Positions 51,915 to 61,123 of a stretch of DNA of 64,000 nucleotides are shown here, piece after piece. Both the position numbers and the translations under genes were made by a program. The notes beneath the pieces were generated by a model. It was not told where the DNA came from, ran no database searches, and saw nothing but the letters and a program-made list of their open reading frames with translations. Position 1 is the first letter of the stretch. Every line of letters begins with the position of its first letter. Location of the stretch: the NCBI RefSeq assembly GCF_002355635.1, contig NZ_AP017558.1:310001-374000 (forward strand). The letters run 5' to 3'. Origin of the DNA: Halopenitus persicus (lineage in GTDB: Archaea; Halobacteriota; Halobacteria; Halobacteriales; Haloferacaceae).

Positions 51915-54188
51915 CTACTGGAAGGCGCCGCCCGGCGTCGCCTCGGGTTCCGTTTCGACCTCGGAGCGCTTGAACTGTTTCTCGATCTCCTCGTAGCGCT
52001 CGCGGGTCTCGGCGGTCACGCTCGGGTTGACTTCATCGAGCGCATCCTCGAAGTGGGCCATCGTCACGCGGACGTTCCCGACCGACTCGCCGACCTCCTC
52101 CTTGTCGACGCTGGCGATGAACTCCCGGGAGGCGTTCATCGAGGCCTCGCGGGCGACCGCCTCGATGTCGGCGCCGACGTAGCCCTCGGTCCGACGCGCC
52201 AGTTCGTCGAGGTCGACGTCGTCCGCGAGCGGCTTCTCGCGCGTGTGGACCTCGAAGATCCGGCGGCGAGCGTCCTCGTCGGGGACGGGCACGTGGACGT
52301 GCCGGTCGAGCCGACCGGGGCGCAACAGCGCCGAGTCGATGAGGTCCGGACGGTTCGTGGTGGCGATCACCACGACGTCCTCCAGCGACTCGAGACCGTC
52401 GAGCTCGGTGAGCAGCTGGGAGACGACCCGCTCGCCGACGCCCGAGTCGCCCGTGTTCTGCCCGCGTTCGGTCGCGATCGAGTCGATCTCGTCGAAGAAC
52501 ACGATCGTCGGCGCGTTCTCGCGAGCCTTCGAGAAGACCTCGCGGACGCCCTTCTCGGACTCGCCGACGAACTTGTTCAACAGCTCGGGGCCCTTGATCG
52601 AGATGAAGTTCGACTCCGCCTCGTTTGCGACCGCCTTCGCCAGCAGCGTCTTGCCGGTGCCGGGCGGGCCGTACAGCAATACGCCCTTGGCGGCCTCCAT
52701 GTCGAGCTGGTCGAACACCTCGGGGTACTCGAGGGGCCACTGGACGGTCTCGCGGAGCCGTTCCTTGGTCTCCCCGAGCCCGCCGACGTCCGCCCAGGTG
52801 ACGTCGGGAACCTCGACGAAGACCTCACGGAGCGCGGAGGGCTCGATGCCCTTCAGCGCTTCCTTGAGGTCGCGCTCGGTGACCTGGATCGACTGGAGTA
52901 CGTCCGCGTCGATCTCGTCGGATTCGAGGTCCAGCTGCGGGCGGATGCGGCGCAGCGCGTGCATCGCGGACTCCTTCGCCAGGCTCTCGAGGTCGGCGCC
53001 GACGAAGCCGTGGGTGTTCTCCGCGTACTCGTCGAGGTCGATCCCGTCCACGAGCGGCATGTTCCGCGTGTGGACCTGCAGGATCTCCTTGCGGCCGTCG
53101 CGATCGGGCACGCCGATCTCGATCTCGCGGTCGAACCGGCCGCCGCGCCGGAGCGCGGGGTCGATCGCGTCCACGCGGTTGGTGGCGCCGATGACGACGA
53201 CCTGGCCGCGCTCCTCGAGGCCGTCCATCAGCGAGAGGAGCTGGGCGACCACGCGCCGCTCGACGTCGCCGCCGGCCTCCTCGCGCTTGGGAGCGATCGA
53301 GTCGAGCTCGTCCATGAAGATGATCGCCGGCGCGTCCTCGGAGGCCTCCTCGAAGACGTCGCGCAGCTGCTCCTCGGACTCGCCGTAGTACTTCGACATG
53401 ATCTCCGGCCCGGAGACCGTGTGGAAGCTGGCGTCGATCTCGTTGGCGACGGCCTTCGCGATCAGCGTCTTGCCGGTGCCGGGTGGCCCGTGCAGCAGGA
53501 CGCCCTTCGGCGGGTCGATGCCGAGCCGCTTGAACAGCTCGGGGTGGCGCATCGGCAGCTCGATCATCTCGCGGACCTGCTCGAGCTCGTCGTCGAGGCC
53601 TCCGATGTCCTCGTAGGCGACGTCGGGCGTCGGGTCGCCGCCCGCACCGGCGCCGCCGACGTTCTCGACGATCTCCTCGGCGGGCTTTTCGGAGATCTCG
53701 ATCTCCGTGCTGTCGGTGACGACGACCGTTCCCGAGGGCGTGGTCGAGGCGACCTTCAGCGGGACCGCCTGCGACTGGCCGCCCATGAAGCCGAATCCGA
53801 GCGGCAACTGGACGTTCTGGCCGGGCGTCACGGGCTGGCCGCCGAGCTCGCGGCGGATCAGCGCGTCGATGTTGCCGCGAATCCCCAGCCGCTGAGGGAG
53901 CGCGACGGTCACTCGATCGGCCGGCTTGACCTCGACCTTCTCGACGGTCACGCGGTCGTCGATCCCGACGTCGGCCTCCTGGCGGAGGCGGCCGTCGATT
54001 CGAACCACGCCGGTACCGTCATCTTCGGGGTATCCGGGCCAGACGCGCGCGATGGCGCTGCCGGACTGGCCGTCGATGCGCACGAAGTCGCCGCCCGACA
54101 GGTCGAGCTCCTCGGCGGCGACGCGGTCGATCGCGGCGAGACGCCGGCCCGCGTCCTTCTGTTTGAGCGGCTTGACGGTGAGCTTCAT
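51915..54188 (-). CDS. cdc48: Cdc48/VAT-type AAA ATPase
   Basis: 757-residue unfoldase that feeds the proteasome. N-domain (residues 1-180) of double-psi barrel type, then two AAA modules. D1: [30 protein letters not shown]2: [28 protein letters not shown] with the [20 protein letters not shown]. The C-terminal tail is short and acidic. The start codon overlaps the stop of the small Hsp20-like gene by 4 nt, so the two are co-translated. Confidence 0.97.
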   Translation of the reverse strand: MKLTVKPLKQKDAGRRLAAIDRVAAEELDLSGGDFVRIDGQSGSAIARVWPGYPEDDGTGVVRIDGRLRQEADVGIDDRVTVEKVEVKPADRVTVALPQRLGIRGNIDALIRRELGGQPVTPGQNVQLPLGFGFMGGQSQAVPLKVASTTPSGTVVVTDSTEIEISEKPAEEIVENVGGAGAGGDPTPDVAYEDIGGLDDELEQVREMIELPMRHPELFKRLGIDPPKGVLLHGPPGTGKTLIAKAVANEIDASFHTVSGPEIMSKYYGESEEQLRDVFEEASEDAPAIIFMDELDSIAPKREEAGGDVERRVVAQLLSLMDGLEERGQVVVIGATNRVDAIDPALRRGGRFDREIEIGVPDRDGRKEILQVHTRNMPLVDGIDLDEYAENTHGFVGADLESLAKESAMHALRRIRPQLDLESDEIDADVLQSIQVTERDLKEALKGIEPSALREVFVEVPDVTWADVGGLGETKERLRETVQWPLEYPEVFDQLDMEAAKGVLLYGPPGTGKTLLAKAVANEAESNFISIKGPELLNKFVGESEKGVREVFSKARENAPTIVFFDEIDSIATERGQNTGDSGVGERVVSQLLTELDGLESLEDVVVIATTNRPDLIDSALLRPGRLDRHVHVPVPDEDARRRIFEVHTREKPLADDVDLDELARRTEGYVGADIEAVAREASMNASREFIASVDKEEVGESVGNVRVTMAHFEDALDEVNPSVTAETRERYEEIEKQFKRSEVETEPEATPGGAFQ

Positions 54189-54430
54189 TTGGCCACCTCG
54201 ATGGTCAGGACGCCGTTGTTCACGGTCGCGTCAGCGGCCGGACCGGGCAGTTCGATCTCGGTCTCGGCGTCGACGTCGTCGCGGTCGACGACGACGATCG
54301 CCGTCTCGCCGACGGTGTCGACTGAGACGAGTTCGTCGTCGACGCCGAGGTCGGCGGCGACGACCCATCGGTCCGGGTACTCATAGCGGCGAAGAACGGT
54401 TTCGCCGTCGGTGATCTGGGTGAGATTCAT
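54185..54430 (-). CDS. small Hsp20/CS-like protein coupled to cdc48
   Basis: 81-residue all-beta protein; [29 protein letters not shown] and [25 protein letters not shown] follow the alpha-crystallin/CS-domain strand pattern (ending NGVLTIEV is typical of Hsp20). It lacks the N-terminal arm of true Hsp20. ATGA overlap with cdc48 suggests an adaptor or co-chaperone for that ATPase; this is inference from context. An inverted repeat lies between its TATA box and ATG. Confidence 0.75.
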   Translation of the reverse strand: MNLTQITDGETVLRRYEYPDRWVVAADLGVDDELVSVDTVGETAIVVVDRDDVDAETEIELPGPAADATVNNGVLTIEVAK

Positions 54431-54436
54431 TTCGAT

Positions 54437-54470
54437 CCTAACTCCAAGTTAGGTGGTTAGCTATATAAAC
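54437..54470 (-). promoter_or_regulatory. promoter with inverted repeat for the hsp20-like/cdc48 operon
   Basis: TATA element GTTTATATAG (54461-54470 on the minus strand) and, between it and ATG 54430, the inverted repeat CCTAAC-TTGGA-GTTAGG (54437-54453). A protein bound there would block initiation, so it is a candidate repressor site. Confidence 0.55.
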
Positions 54471-54660
54471 TTGTCGCCGATTTATCGCAGGAGGGCTCCG
54501 GGTATTAGATCGAGAGTGTGATTGCGGTTCGGTTGTCTGATTCGGGTCGAGGAGATGCGTGTCGGCGAGGTGCCTCACGATGATTGGCGATCCGACACGA
54601 CTGTCGATGAGCGATGATCCGACACGACCGTTTTTGTCACCGCGTGCGAAACGCGGTAGT

Positions 54661-55446
54661 ATGGAGTACGTCACACACCACGGCCGCCGGACCGCGTACC
54701 GCGTCTCCGAGGGCGACGGCGAGGGGCCGGGGATCCTGTTCGTTCACGGCAGCGGCGGCACCCACGCGATCTGGAAGGCGCAGGCGCGGCTCCGGGATGC
54801 GGCACCCGTGGTCTCGATGGACCTGTCCGGCCACGGCGAGAGCGACGACGTCGACGCCGAGCCCGGGCCGGAAGCGCTCGCCGCCTATGCCGACGACGTG
54901 GTCGCCGTCGCCGAGGAGACGGGCGCGACGGTGCTCTGTGGGAACTCCCTGGGCGGCGCCGTCGTCCAGTGGGTCGCGCTCGAACGCGACTACGCGGCCC
55001 GGCTCGAGGGACTCGTGCTGCAGGGAACCGGGGCGAAGCTCGCGGTCCTACAGGATCTCCGTGAGTGGCTCGCCGACGACTTCGAGCGAGCGATCGAGTT
55101 CCTCCACGGCCCGGACCGGGTCTTTCACGACGCGCCGGCGGAGTACGCCGAGCTCTCGATGGACGCGATGCGGCGGACCGGCCGGGCGGTCGTCGAACGC
55201 GACTTCCTCACGTGTCACCGGTTCGACGTCCGTGACCGCGTCTCGACGATCGACGTTCCCACGCTGGCGGTCGCCGGCGAACACGACCGGCTGACGCCCC
55301 CGCGGTACCACGAATTCCTCGCGAGCGAGATCCCGAGCTGCGAGCGGGCCGTCATCGAGGACGCCGCACACCTCGCGATGATCGAGCAGCCCGAGGCGTT
55401 CAACGCCCTTCTGCGCGAGTTTCTCGGCAGGGTCGCGAACGCGTGA
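54661..55446 (+). CDS. alpha/beta hydrolase
   Basis: 261-residue alpha/beta-fold esterase-like protein. Oxyanion/HG motif VHGSGGTHAIW, nucleophile elbow CGNSLGGA (Ser near 103), acid AGEHDRLTPP, and catalytic His in EDAAHLAMIEQP. ATG 54661 follows a TTTTTGTC box by about 27 nt and two copies of CCGACACGAC (period 28 bp). Substrate unknown. Confidence 0.91.
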   Translation: MEYVTHHGRRTAYRVSEGDGEGPGILFVHGSGGTHAIWKAQARLRDAAPVVSMDLSGHGESDDVDAEPGPEALAAYADDVVAVAEETGATVLCGNSLGGAVVQWVALERDYAARLEGLVLQGTGAKLAVLQDLREWLADDFERAIEFLHGPDRVFHDAPAEYAELSMDAMRRTGRAVVERDFLTCHRFDVRDRVSTIDVPTLAVAGEHDRLTPPRYHEFLASEIPSCERAVIEDAAHLAMIEQPEAFNALLREFLGRVANA

Positions 55447-55600
55447 GACGTCCGTGGCTGCGGGCAGGGTCGAGTGACCGGGAACGTCGAGACTGGCGGT
55501 GTGGTGAATGCGGAACCGAGAAAGGATCGTCGTCTCGGATCGCCCCGTCGCGCCGATCGAACCGACCGTAGTCGGTGCGGATCGGCGTCCCCGGGCGTGG

Positions 55601-55777
55601 TCAGTTGTCGCCGGACTTCGACTGCCAGGCGTACTCGCGGCGCTTGGCGGACTTGCCGAAGCCGCACGACGAGCAGCGTTCCTTCTTGAGGTGGTAGGAC
55701 TTCTCGCCACAGCGGCGGCACTTCACGTGAACCGTCTTGTTCTTTTTCCCCTGGGAGGGCGTTCCGGCGCCGGTCAT
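55601..55777 (-). CDS. rpl37e: ribosomal protein L37e
   Basis: 58-residue zinc-binding ribosomal protein. Reads [20 protein letters not shown] at the start, with the zinc pairs CRRC and CSSC and the C-terminal [14 protein letters not shown] 55777 overlaps the LSm stop by 4 nt; archaeal LSm-L37e pairs are a known conserved arrangement. Short enough to be missed by length filters. Confidence 0.96.
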   Translation of the reverse strand: MTGAGTPSQGKKNKTVHVKCRRCGEKSYHLKKERCSSCGFGKSAKRREYAWQSKSGDN

Positions 55778-56010
55778 GCTTTGATGGTGACGACGTTATC
55801 GCCGCGTATAATCGTTGTGTCTTCGACCGCGACGGCGAACTCGGCGTCGCCCTCGACGCGATCGTCGGCGGCCTCCTCGGGGTCGATGACCAGGTTCATG
55901 TGCTGGTCGTAGCCGGCGAGCAGGCCGTAATACGTGGTTCCGTCCTTGAGGTGGACGGTCACGGCCTCGTTCAGCGATGACTCCAGCACGTCGAGGGGTC
56001 GGCCACTCAT
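55774..56010 (-). CDS. lsm: LSm/Sm-like archaeal protein
   Basis: 78-residue ring-forming RNA-binding protein (archaeal Hfq-like). Sm1 motif [26 protein letters not shown] and Sm2 motif [11 protein letters not shown] are both present. Its TATA box ATGTTTAATAG (about 25 nt upstream of ATG 56010) is directly next to the end of an IS200/IS605 insertion. Confidence 0.96.
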   Translation of the reverse strand: MSGRPLDVLESSLNEAVTVHLKDGTTYYGLLAGYDQHMNLVIDPEEAADDRVEGDAEFAVAVEDTTIIRGDNVVTIKA

Positions 56011-56044
56011 ACTTCCGATCGCCTCCCGTCGGACTATTAAACAT

Positions 56045-56140
56045 ACCGGGATGGGGATGTTCCGCGAGACGCGTTCTCACGACCGTCTCCGGGTGAACTA
56101 CCCTACCCTACTCGCTCACGGCTGACGCCGTTCGCTCGTT
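56045..56140 (-). ncRNA. candidate omega-RNA region of the TnpB element
   Basis: In this family the guide RNA overlaps the tnpB 3' end and the right end of the element. Here that zone includes the ACGGC-GTCA-GCCGT hairpin and TAGGGTAGGGTAG just past the tnpB stop. The guide would be the first bases beyond the true right end, next to the lsm promoter. Placement is by analogy only. Confidence 0.35.
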
Positions 56141-57352
56141 GAGGGGAGGGCTTCCTGCTTCGATGACGCGCTTTGCAGACACCGAATTGGTGTCCGTAGG
56201 GAGCGCAGTCTCCACAGGCGTTCCTTCGGAGTGTCCCACTCCTACGTCTCTGAGGCCGCGAGAAAGGATGTTCCACGCCGCGTTCGCGTCCCTGTCCGCC
56301 TCAAACCCGCAGGCGGGACAGGAGTGTTCACGAACCCACAACGGCTTCTCCGTCGAGACGCCACACGCCGCACACTCTTTGGTCGTTCCTCCCGGGTTGA
56401 CCGCCACGAAGTGCGTCCCCTCACGCTCACACTTGTATTCGAGGAACGAGAGGAACGTCCCCCACGCGGAAGACGCGGTGTTGCGGCTGTTCGACGGCGA
56501 CTCCAGCATTCCCTTTACGTTCAGGTCTTCGACCGCCACGAGGTCGTACTCCCGAGCGTAGTAGTTCGAGAGCTTGTGCAAGAAGTCGCGGCGCTTGCGT
56601 CGGATGTCGGCGTGACACTCCGCGACTCGACGACGTTGCTTCTCGTAGTTGTTCGAACCGTGTTCCTTCCGCGAGAGTTTCCGTTGCTCACGGTCCAGCC
56701 GTTCCCGTTCGTCGGAAAGGTCGAGCGACCCGACTGCCGTGCCGTCGGTGTCGTGGGCGTACGTGAGAATCCCCACATCGATACCGACACACTTCTCGGG
56801 GTTCTCTGGTGGTTCGGGTGGTTCACGATCCATTTCGACGCCGAAGGTGGCGAACCACTCGCCCGTCGGTTCCTTCTTGAGCGTGACCTGTTTGAGGGTG
56901 GCGTCCTCGGGGATGGCGCGGTGGAGTCGGATCGGGATGTCCGCGAGTTTCGAGAGTGACAGCACAGCCTGACCGCCCTTCTTGTCGAGCTTGAAGCCAG
57001 ACTGACTGTACGTGAAACTACGGAACTCCCGTGGCGGCTTCCACGTGAGGTGACCGACGCCGTAGCCGTTCTCCTTGAGTGCGGAGAGTCCTTCGAGATT
57101 GTCGAACAAACGTTCCACGACGGTTTGGAGAACCTTCGAGTACACGTCCGAAAGGTCGTCCCACCACTTCTTGAGATCGGGGAGTTCCGACCTTAGGGTG
57201 GTCATGGACGGTAGTTCGCCGTGTTCGTCTTGGTACTCGTTGAGGCGGTAGAGCGTGTGGTTGTACAGTTGCCGACAAATATCGCGGTGGCGGTCCAACT
57301 CCTCGCGGTGGGCGTCGGACGGCTTGAGACAGTACTTGTAGGCGTAGTACAT
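56108..57352 (-). CDS. tnpB: RNA-guided endonuclease TnpB
   Basis: 414-residue protein with RuvC-type catalytic residues all present: GIDVGILTYAHD (Asp), AVEDLNVKGM (Glu) and DRDANAAWN (Asp). The zinc ribbon is CAAC...CPAC near residue 335-355. N-terminal helical part MYYAYKYCLKP is the usual start. It follows tnpA by only 6 bp. Full length and intact, so the element may still express an active guide complex. Confidence 0.95.
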   Translation of the reverse strand: MYYAYKYCLKPSDAHREELDRHRDICRQLYNHTLYRLNEYQDEHGELPSMTTLRSELPDLKKWWDDLSDVYSKVLQTVVERLFDNLEGLSALKENGYGVGHLTWKPPREFRSFTYSQSGFKLDKKGGQAVLSLSKLADIPIRLHRAIPEDATLKQVTLKKEPTGEWFATFGVEMDREPPEPPENPEKCVGIDVGILTYAHDTDGTAVGSLDLSDERERLDREQRKLSRKEHGSNNYEKQRRRVAECHADIRRKRRDFLHKLSNYYAREYDLVAVEDLNVKGMLESPSNSRNTASSAWGTFLSFLEYKCEREGTHFVAVNPGGTTKECAACGVSTEKPLWVREHSCPACGFEADRDANAAWNILSRGLRDVGVGHSEGTPVETALPTDTNSVSAKRVIEAGSPPLNERTASAVSE

Positions 57353-57358
57353 AGCTCT

Positions 57359-57763
57359 CTACTCGCGTTGGTTTTCGACGTACTGTTTCAGCACGTCCAG
57401 CGACACCTGCCCCGTCGAGATGAGGCAGTACGAATCGTTCCAGAACGAGTCACCCCACAGTTCGGTCTTCAGTTCGTCCGCGTACTCGTTGCGGATACGG
57501 CGGGCGGTCGCGCCCTTGACCGTATTGATGAACTTCACGAGGTCCGTGGTGGGTTTCGCTCGGAACAGGATGTGAACGTGGTCGTCCTCGCCGTCGAGGT
57601 TCGTCAGTTCGACACCGTAGTTGTCCGTGAACCCGCTGATGACCTCGTGAATGAATTGGGTTCGTTCCTCGGTTAGCACTCCACGCCGATACTTGGTGGT
57701 GAGTATCAGGTGGTAGTGGAGGGAATACGTTGAGTGCGCACCCGAGTCGAGGTCATACTCCAT
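57359..57763 (-). CDS. tnpA: IS200/IS605 Y1 transposase TnpA
   Basis: 134-residue HUH single-strand transposase. The HUH motif is DDHVHILF near residue 63 and the catalytic Tyr is in LDVLKQYVENQ at the C-terminus. N-terminal YSLHYHLILTTKYRRGVL is typical. TATA-like TATAATATTG lies just upstream of ATG 57763. Confidence 0.96.
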   Translation of the reverse strand: MEYDLDSGAHSTYSLHYHLILTTKYRRGVLTEERTQFIHEVISGFTDNYGVELTNLDGEDDHVHILFRAKPTTDLVKFINTVKGATARRIRNEYADELKTELWGDSFWNDSYCLISTGQVSLDVLKQYVENQRE

Positions 57764-58027
57764 TGGGTTCGATCAATATTATACCACCCTACTGCAAAAC
57801 CGTTGCGATGGCGTGGGCCTGTGGGCCTGCAACCGTAGCGTGTATGAGAACCGTGCGGCGTTGACGAGACGCTTTGCGTCTCGTTCGCGCACAAGAGCTG
57901 CGCTCTTGTGAACGCTGTATCCCCTCCCTGCTCGCGCCTCCCCCTCGGTCGGCGCTCGCTGAGGAAGGGGGCTTAGCGCCTACTTTCAGCTAAAACGGCC
58001 GACGCGCTGACGTCGACCGTCGCCTTC

Positions 58028-58096
58028 GAACCGAACGTCGTCCGAACCGAATACCATCCAAACCGAACCGAACGTCGTCCGAACCGAACGCCGTCA
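58028..58096. repeat. 16-bp x4 tandem repeat
   Basis: Units GAACCGAACGTCGTCC at 58028 and 58065, with variants at 58044 and 58081 and a 5-bp insert between the second and third. Lies between the IS element and the small membrane gene; nothing else seen from 57990 to 58216. Confidence 0.85.
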
Positions 58097-58216
58097 CCTC
58101 CTCGAGAGTCGCCGTTCACGCGAAGTCGTCACCGATAGCGGACGATACCTCCGCCATCGATGACGAGCCATCACGGATCAGCAGACTTTACCCGCCGACC
58201 CGGATAGCCGAAGTTG

Positions 58217-58393
58217 ATGACGGATCGGGGATCGGCAATCGAACGGGCTCTGTGCCAATGGCGGCGGCTCGACCGTGGCTGGCGGCGGCTCAACCGTGGC
58301 TGGCGGCGGCTCGACCGCGGTTGGCAGGCGATCTGCGTGGCCGTCCTTCTCGTGGGCGCCATCGCCGGGCTTGACCTTCCGATCCCGTGGTGA
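58217..58393 (+). CDS. 58-residue membrane protein with WRRLDRG repeats
   Basis: Reading frame ATG 58217 to TGA 58393: MTDRGSAIERALCQ, then three copies of a 7-residue basic unit (WRRLDRG, WRRLNRG, WRRLDRG) coded by a 21-bp tandem repeat, then one hydrophobic helix (ICVAVLLVGAIAGLDLPIPW). Positive residues before a helix predict the N-terminus inside. The stop is 2 bp from the ATG of the exporter gene at 58396, so the genes look coupled. No family recognised. Confidence 0.65.
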   Translation: MTDRGSAIERALCQWRRLDRGWRRLNRGWRRLDRGWQAICVAVLLVGAIAGLDLPIPW

Positions 58394-58395
58394 GG

Positions 58396-59460
58396 ATGGC
58401 CGGGTTGCGGCACCGTTCGCCGGCGTGGCGTGTGCTTCCAGGGATCGCCGTTCTCGTGTTGGTCGGGCTGTCTGCCCGCGCGGTCACCACGGTCGTCCCG
58501 ATCGGAAGCCACCTCCTCGTCGCCATCGCGATCGGCGCACTCCTCGCGAACACGATCGGGGTGCCCGACTGGGCAGCCCCGGGCGTCGACACGCACGGCC
58601 TCTGGCTCGAGACTGGGATCGTCCTGTTGGGGGCCACCGTCGCCGTCGGCCGGATCATCGACGCCGGCGGGCGGGTTCTCGCCATCGTACTCGGTGCCGT
58701 ATCGGCCACCGTCCTCCTCGTGGAGATCGTCTCGCGATGGGTGGTCGGGATCGACGAGAAAGCCGGATCGCTGCTGGCCGCGGGGTCGGGGATCTGCGGC
58801 GTCTCCGCCGTCGCGGCCGTTGCCGGCGCGATCGACCCCGACCGTGGACAGGTCGCCTATGCCACCGCAACCGTTCTCCTGTTCGATGCGGTCACCCTCG
58901 TGGCGTATCCGACCGTGGGGCGGGCGCTCGGTCTGTCGGACGTCGTCTTCGGGGTCTGGGCCGGGACGACGATGTTCAGCACCGGTCCCGTCACCGCTGC
59001 CGGGTTCGCGTATTCGCCCGTCGCCGGCGAGTGGGCGGTTCTCGTCAAGCTCGCGCGCAACGCGCTCATCGGGGTCGTCGCCGTCGGATACGCGATGTAT
59101 TACGCCCGCGAGGTGGATGACGCGGACGAGGTGGACGGCGGCCGTGACGCAAACGGCGGCGGTGACGGGCGCGCCGCGCTTTACGCTCGGCTCCGGCAGC
59201 TTCGCGAGGGAGTCCCCGTCTTCCTGCTCGGATTTCTCCTCCTGGTCGTGCTGTCGGCGCTGGGCGCGTTCACGCCGGCACAGCGGACCGCGATCGGGAA
59301 CGCCTCGAGCTGGCTCTTCCTCGTCGCGTTCGCCGGCCTGGGAATGCGGATGAACGTTCGGGAGTTCCGCGAGGCGGGGATCGCGCCGGTCGTCGTGGTC
59401 CTCCTCGCGCTCCTCGTCGTCAGCTCGACGACGCTCGTCGTCTCGATGGCGGTCCTCTAG
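58396..59460 (+). CDS. YeiH-type putative sulfate exporter family protein
   Basis: 354-residue membrane protein with about ten helices. Family pattern (PSE, UPF0324): LLVAIAIGALLANTIG, WLETGIVLLGATVAVGRI, SGICGVSAVAAVAGAI and the C-terminal LFLVAFAGLGMRMNVREFREAG. A charged loop (DDADEVDGGRDANGGGDGR) lies near residue 245. ATG 58396 is preferred over two upstream GTGs. Sulfur-compound export is assumed from family naming only. Confidence 0.87.
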   Translation: MAGLRHRSPAWRVLPGIAVLVLVGLSARAVTTVVPIGSHLLVAIAIGALLANTIGVPDWAAPGVDTHGLWLETGIVLLGATVAVGRIIDAGGRVLAIVLGAVSATVLLVEIVSRWVVGIDEKAGSLLAAGSGICGVSAVAAVAGAIDPDRGQVAYATATVLLFDAVTLVAYPTVGRALGLSDVVFGVWAGTTMFSTGPVTAAGFAYSPVAGEWAVLVKLARNALIGVVAVGYAMYYAREVDDADEVDGGRDANGGGDGRAALYARLRQLREGVPVFLLGFLLLVVLSALGAFTPAQRTAIGNASSWLFLVAFAGLGMRMNVREFREAGIAPVVVVLLALLVVSSTTLVVSMAVL

Positions 59461-59770
59461 ATGACGGGTCGCATCCGTTTCGACGACGGTCCCTCCGGAT
59501 GGCGATTCGCATCCGTTTCGACGACGATCCGGGAGCGGCCCCACGCTCGCCGGACGGTCGGTGTGCGCACCAACCCACACAGTTTTTAAGAGGGGCCCGT
59601 GTACCCGTAGATACCATCATCCCGCGGGACACGGTGGGCCGACGTCGGCTCGACCGAAGCGGGGCCCTCGCCGACGTGCTGTAAGACGCCGGGGCTTTGG
59701 CCCCAGATGCGGGTTTCAGTGAGCAGTATCGCCGTTCGAACGCGGCTTTGGATGCTCTGGGAACACGACT
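59461..59770. other. gene-free leader region of the RNase J operon
   Basis: Two copies of CGCATCCGTTTCGACGACG (59469 and 59507) follow the exporter stop. TATA-like GTTTTTAAG is at 59581-59589, so a transcript would begin near 59612 and carry an unusually long leader of about 160 nt. It contains GGGGC-TTTG-GCCCC (about 59691-59704) and other G/C-rich pairings. A 61-codon frame (59499-59684) exists but looks like chance. Confidence 0.5.
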
Positions 59771-61123
59771 ATGGAAATCGAAATCGCAACAATCGGCGGA
59801 TACGAAGAGGTCGGTCGACAGATGACGGCGGTCCGGGCGGGCGAGGACATCGTCATCTTCGACATGGGCCTGAACCTGAGTAAGGTCCTGATCCACGACA
59901 ACGTGGAGACCGAGAAGATGCACAGCCTCGACCTGATCGACATGGGCGCCATTCCGGACGACCGCGTGATGTCCGAACTCGAGGGCGACGTGCAGGCCAT
60001 CGTGCCGACGCACGGCCACCTCGACCACATCGCCGCGATCCCCAAGCTCGCCCACCGGTACGACGCGCCGATCGTCGCCACTCCCTTCACGATCGAGCTC
60101 GTCCGCCAGCAGATCCAGGACGAGGGCAAGTTCCAGGTCGACAACGACCTGGTAAAGATGAACGCGGGCGGCACGATGGCGATCGGCGACTCCGAGCAGG
60201 TCGAGCTCGAGTTCGTCAACGTCACCCACTCGGTCATCGACGCGATCAACCCGGTCCTGCACACCCCCGAGGGCGCGATCGTCTACGGGCTCGACAAGCG
60301 GATGGACCACTCGCCGGTCATCGGCGACCCGATCGATATGGACCGGTTCCGCGAGATCGGCCGCGAGGACAACGGCGTCCTCTGTTACATCGAGGACTGT
60401 ACCAACGCCGGCCGGAAGGGCCGAACGCCGTCCGAGTCGGTCGCGCGCAGGCACCTCGAGGACGTGATGCGCTCGGTCGAGGATTACGACGGCGGGATCG
60501 TCGCCACGACGTTCTCCTCCCACATCGCCCGGGTCTCGAGCCTCGTCGAGTTCGCCCGCGACATCGGTCGCCAGCCCGTCCTGCTCGGTCGGTCGATGGA
60601 GAAGTACTCCGGAACCGCGGAACGGCTCGACTTCGTCGACTTCCCCGGCGATCTGGGGATGTACGGCCACCGGAAGTCGGTCGACCGAACGTTCAAGCGG
60701 ATCATGAAGGAGGGCAAGGAGGACTACCTGCCCATCGTCACGGGCCACCAGGGCGAGCCGCGCGCGATGCTCACCCGGATGGGACGCGGCGAGACGCCCT
60801 ACGAGCTGGACGACGGCGACAAGGTCATCTTCAGCGCCCGGGTCATCCCGGAGCCGACCAACGAGGGCCAGCGCTACCAGTCCGAGCAGCTCCTCCGGAT
60901 GCAGGGTGCCCGCATCTACGACGACATCCACGTCTCGGGCCACCTGCGCGAGGAGGGCCACTACACGATGCTGGACGCGCTCCAGCCCCAACACGTCGTC
61001 CCGGCCCACCAGAACCTGGAGGGACTCGCACCGTACGTCGACCTGTGCCGTTCGCAGGGATACACGCTCGATCGTGACCTCCACGTCACGGAGAACGGAA
61101 ACGTCTTCCAGCTGGTCGAATGA
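59771..61123 (+). CDS. rnj: archaeal RNase J (beta-CASP ribonuclease)
   Basis: 450-residue 5'-3' exoribonuclease of the metallo-beta-lactamase/beta-CASP class. Motif II is [12 protein letters not shown]; other beta-lactamase and CASP residues occur at [38 protein letters not shown] and [11 protein letters not shown] with VVPAHQN. ATG 59771 starts [15 protein letters not shown]. It overlaps idsA by ATGA, a pairing seen across haloarchaea. Confidence 0.95.
   Translation: MEIEIATIGGYEEVGRQMTAVRAGEDIVIFDMGLNLSKVLIHDNVETEKMHSLDLIDMGAIPDDRVMSELEGDVQAIVPTHGHLDHIAAIPKLAHRYDAPIVATPFTIELVRQQIQDEGKFQVDNDLVKMNAGGTMAIGDSEQVELEFVNVTHSVIDAINPVLHTPEGAIVYGLDKRMDHSPVIGDPIDMDRFREIGREDNGVLCYIEDCTNAGRKGRTPSESVARRHLEDVMRSVEDYDGGIVATTFSSHIARVSSLVEFARDIGRQPVLLGRSMEKYSGTAERLDFVDFPGDLGMYGHRKSVDRTFKRIMKEGKEDYLPIVTGHQGEPRAMLTRMGRGETPYELDDGDKVIFSARVIPEPTNEGQRYQSEQLLRMQGARIYDDIHVSGHLREEGHYTMLDALQPQHVVPAHQNLEGLAPYVDLCRSQGYTLDRDLHVTENGNVFQLVE

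Larger units (their letters stand above)
56045..57985 (-). mobile_element. IS200/IS605-family insertion sequence (tnpA + tnpB)
   Basis: Contains an intact Y1 transposase and an intact TnpB in one operon. The left-end side (high coordinates) has two strong hairpins, ACGAGACGC-TTT-GCGTCTCGT (57864-57884) and CACAAGAGC-TGC-GCTCTTGTG (57890-57910), as expected for subterminal structures recognised by TnpA. The right-end side after tnpB has a small ACGGC-GTCA-GCCGT hairpin. This family makes no target duplications, so both outer limits are approximate. Confidence 0.85.

Noticed and set aside
59499-59684. 61-codon plus-strand ORF upstream of RNase J
   Set aside because: It starts inside a repeated word, has no domain or promoter at the right distance, and overlaps the predicted promoter.
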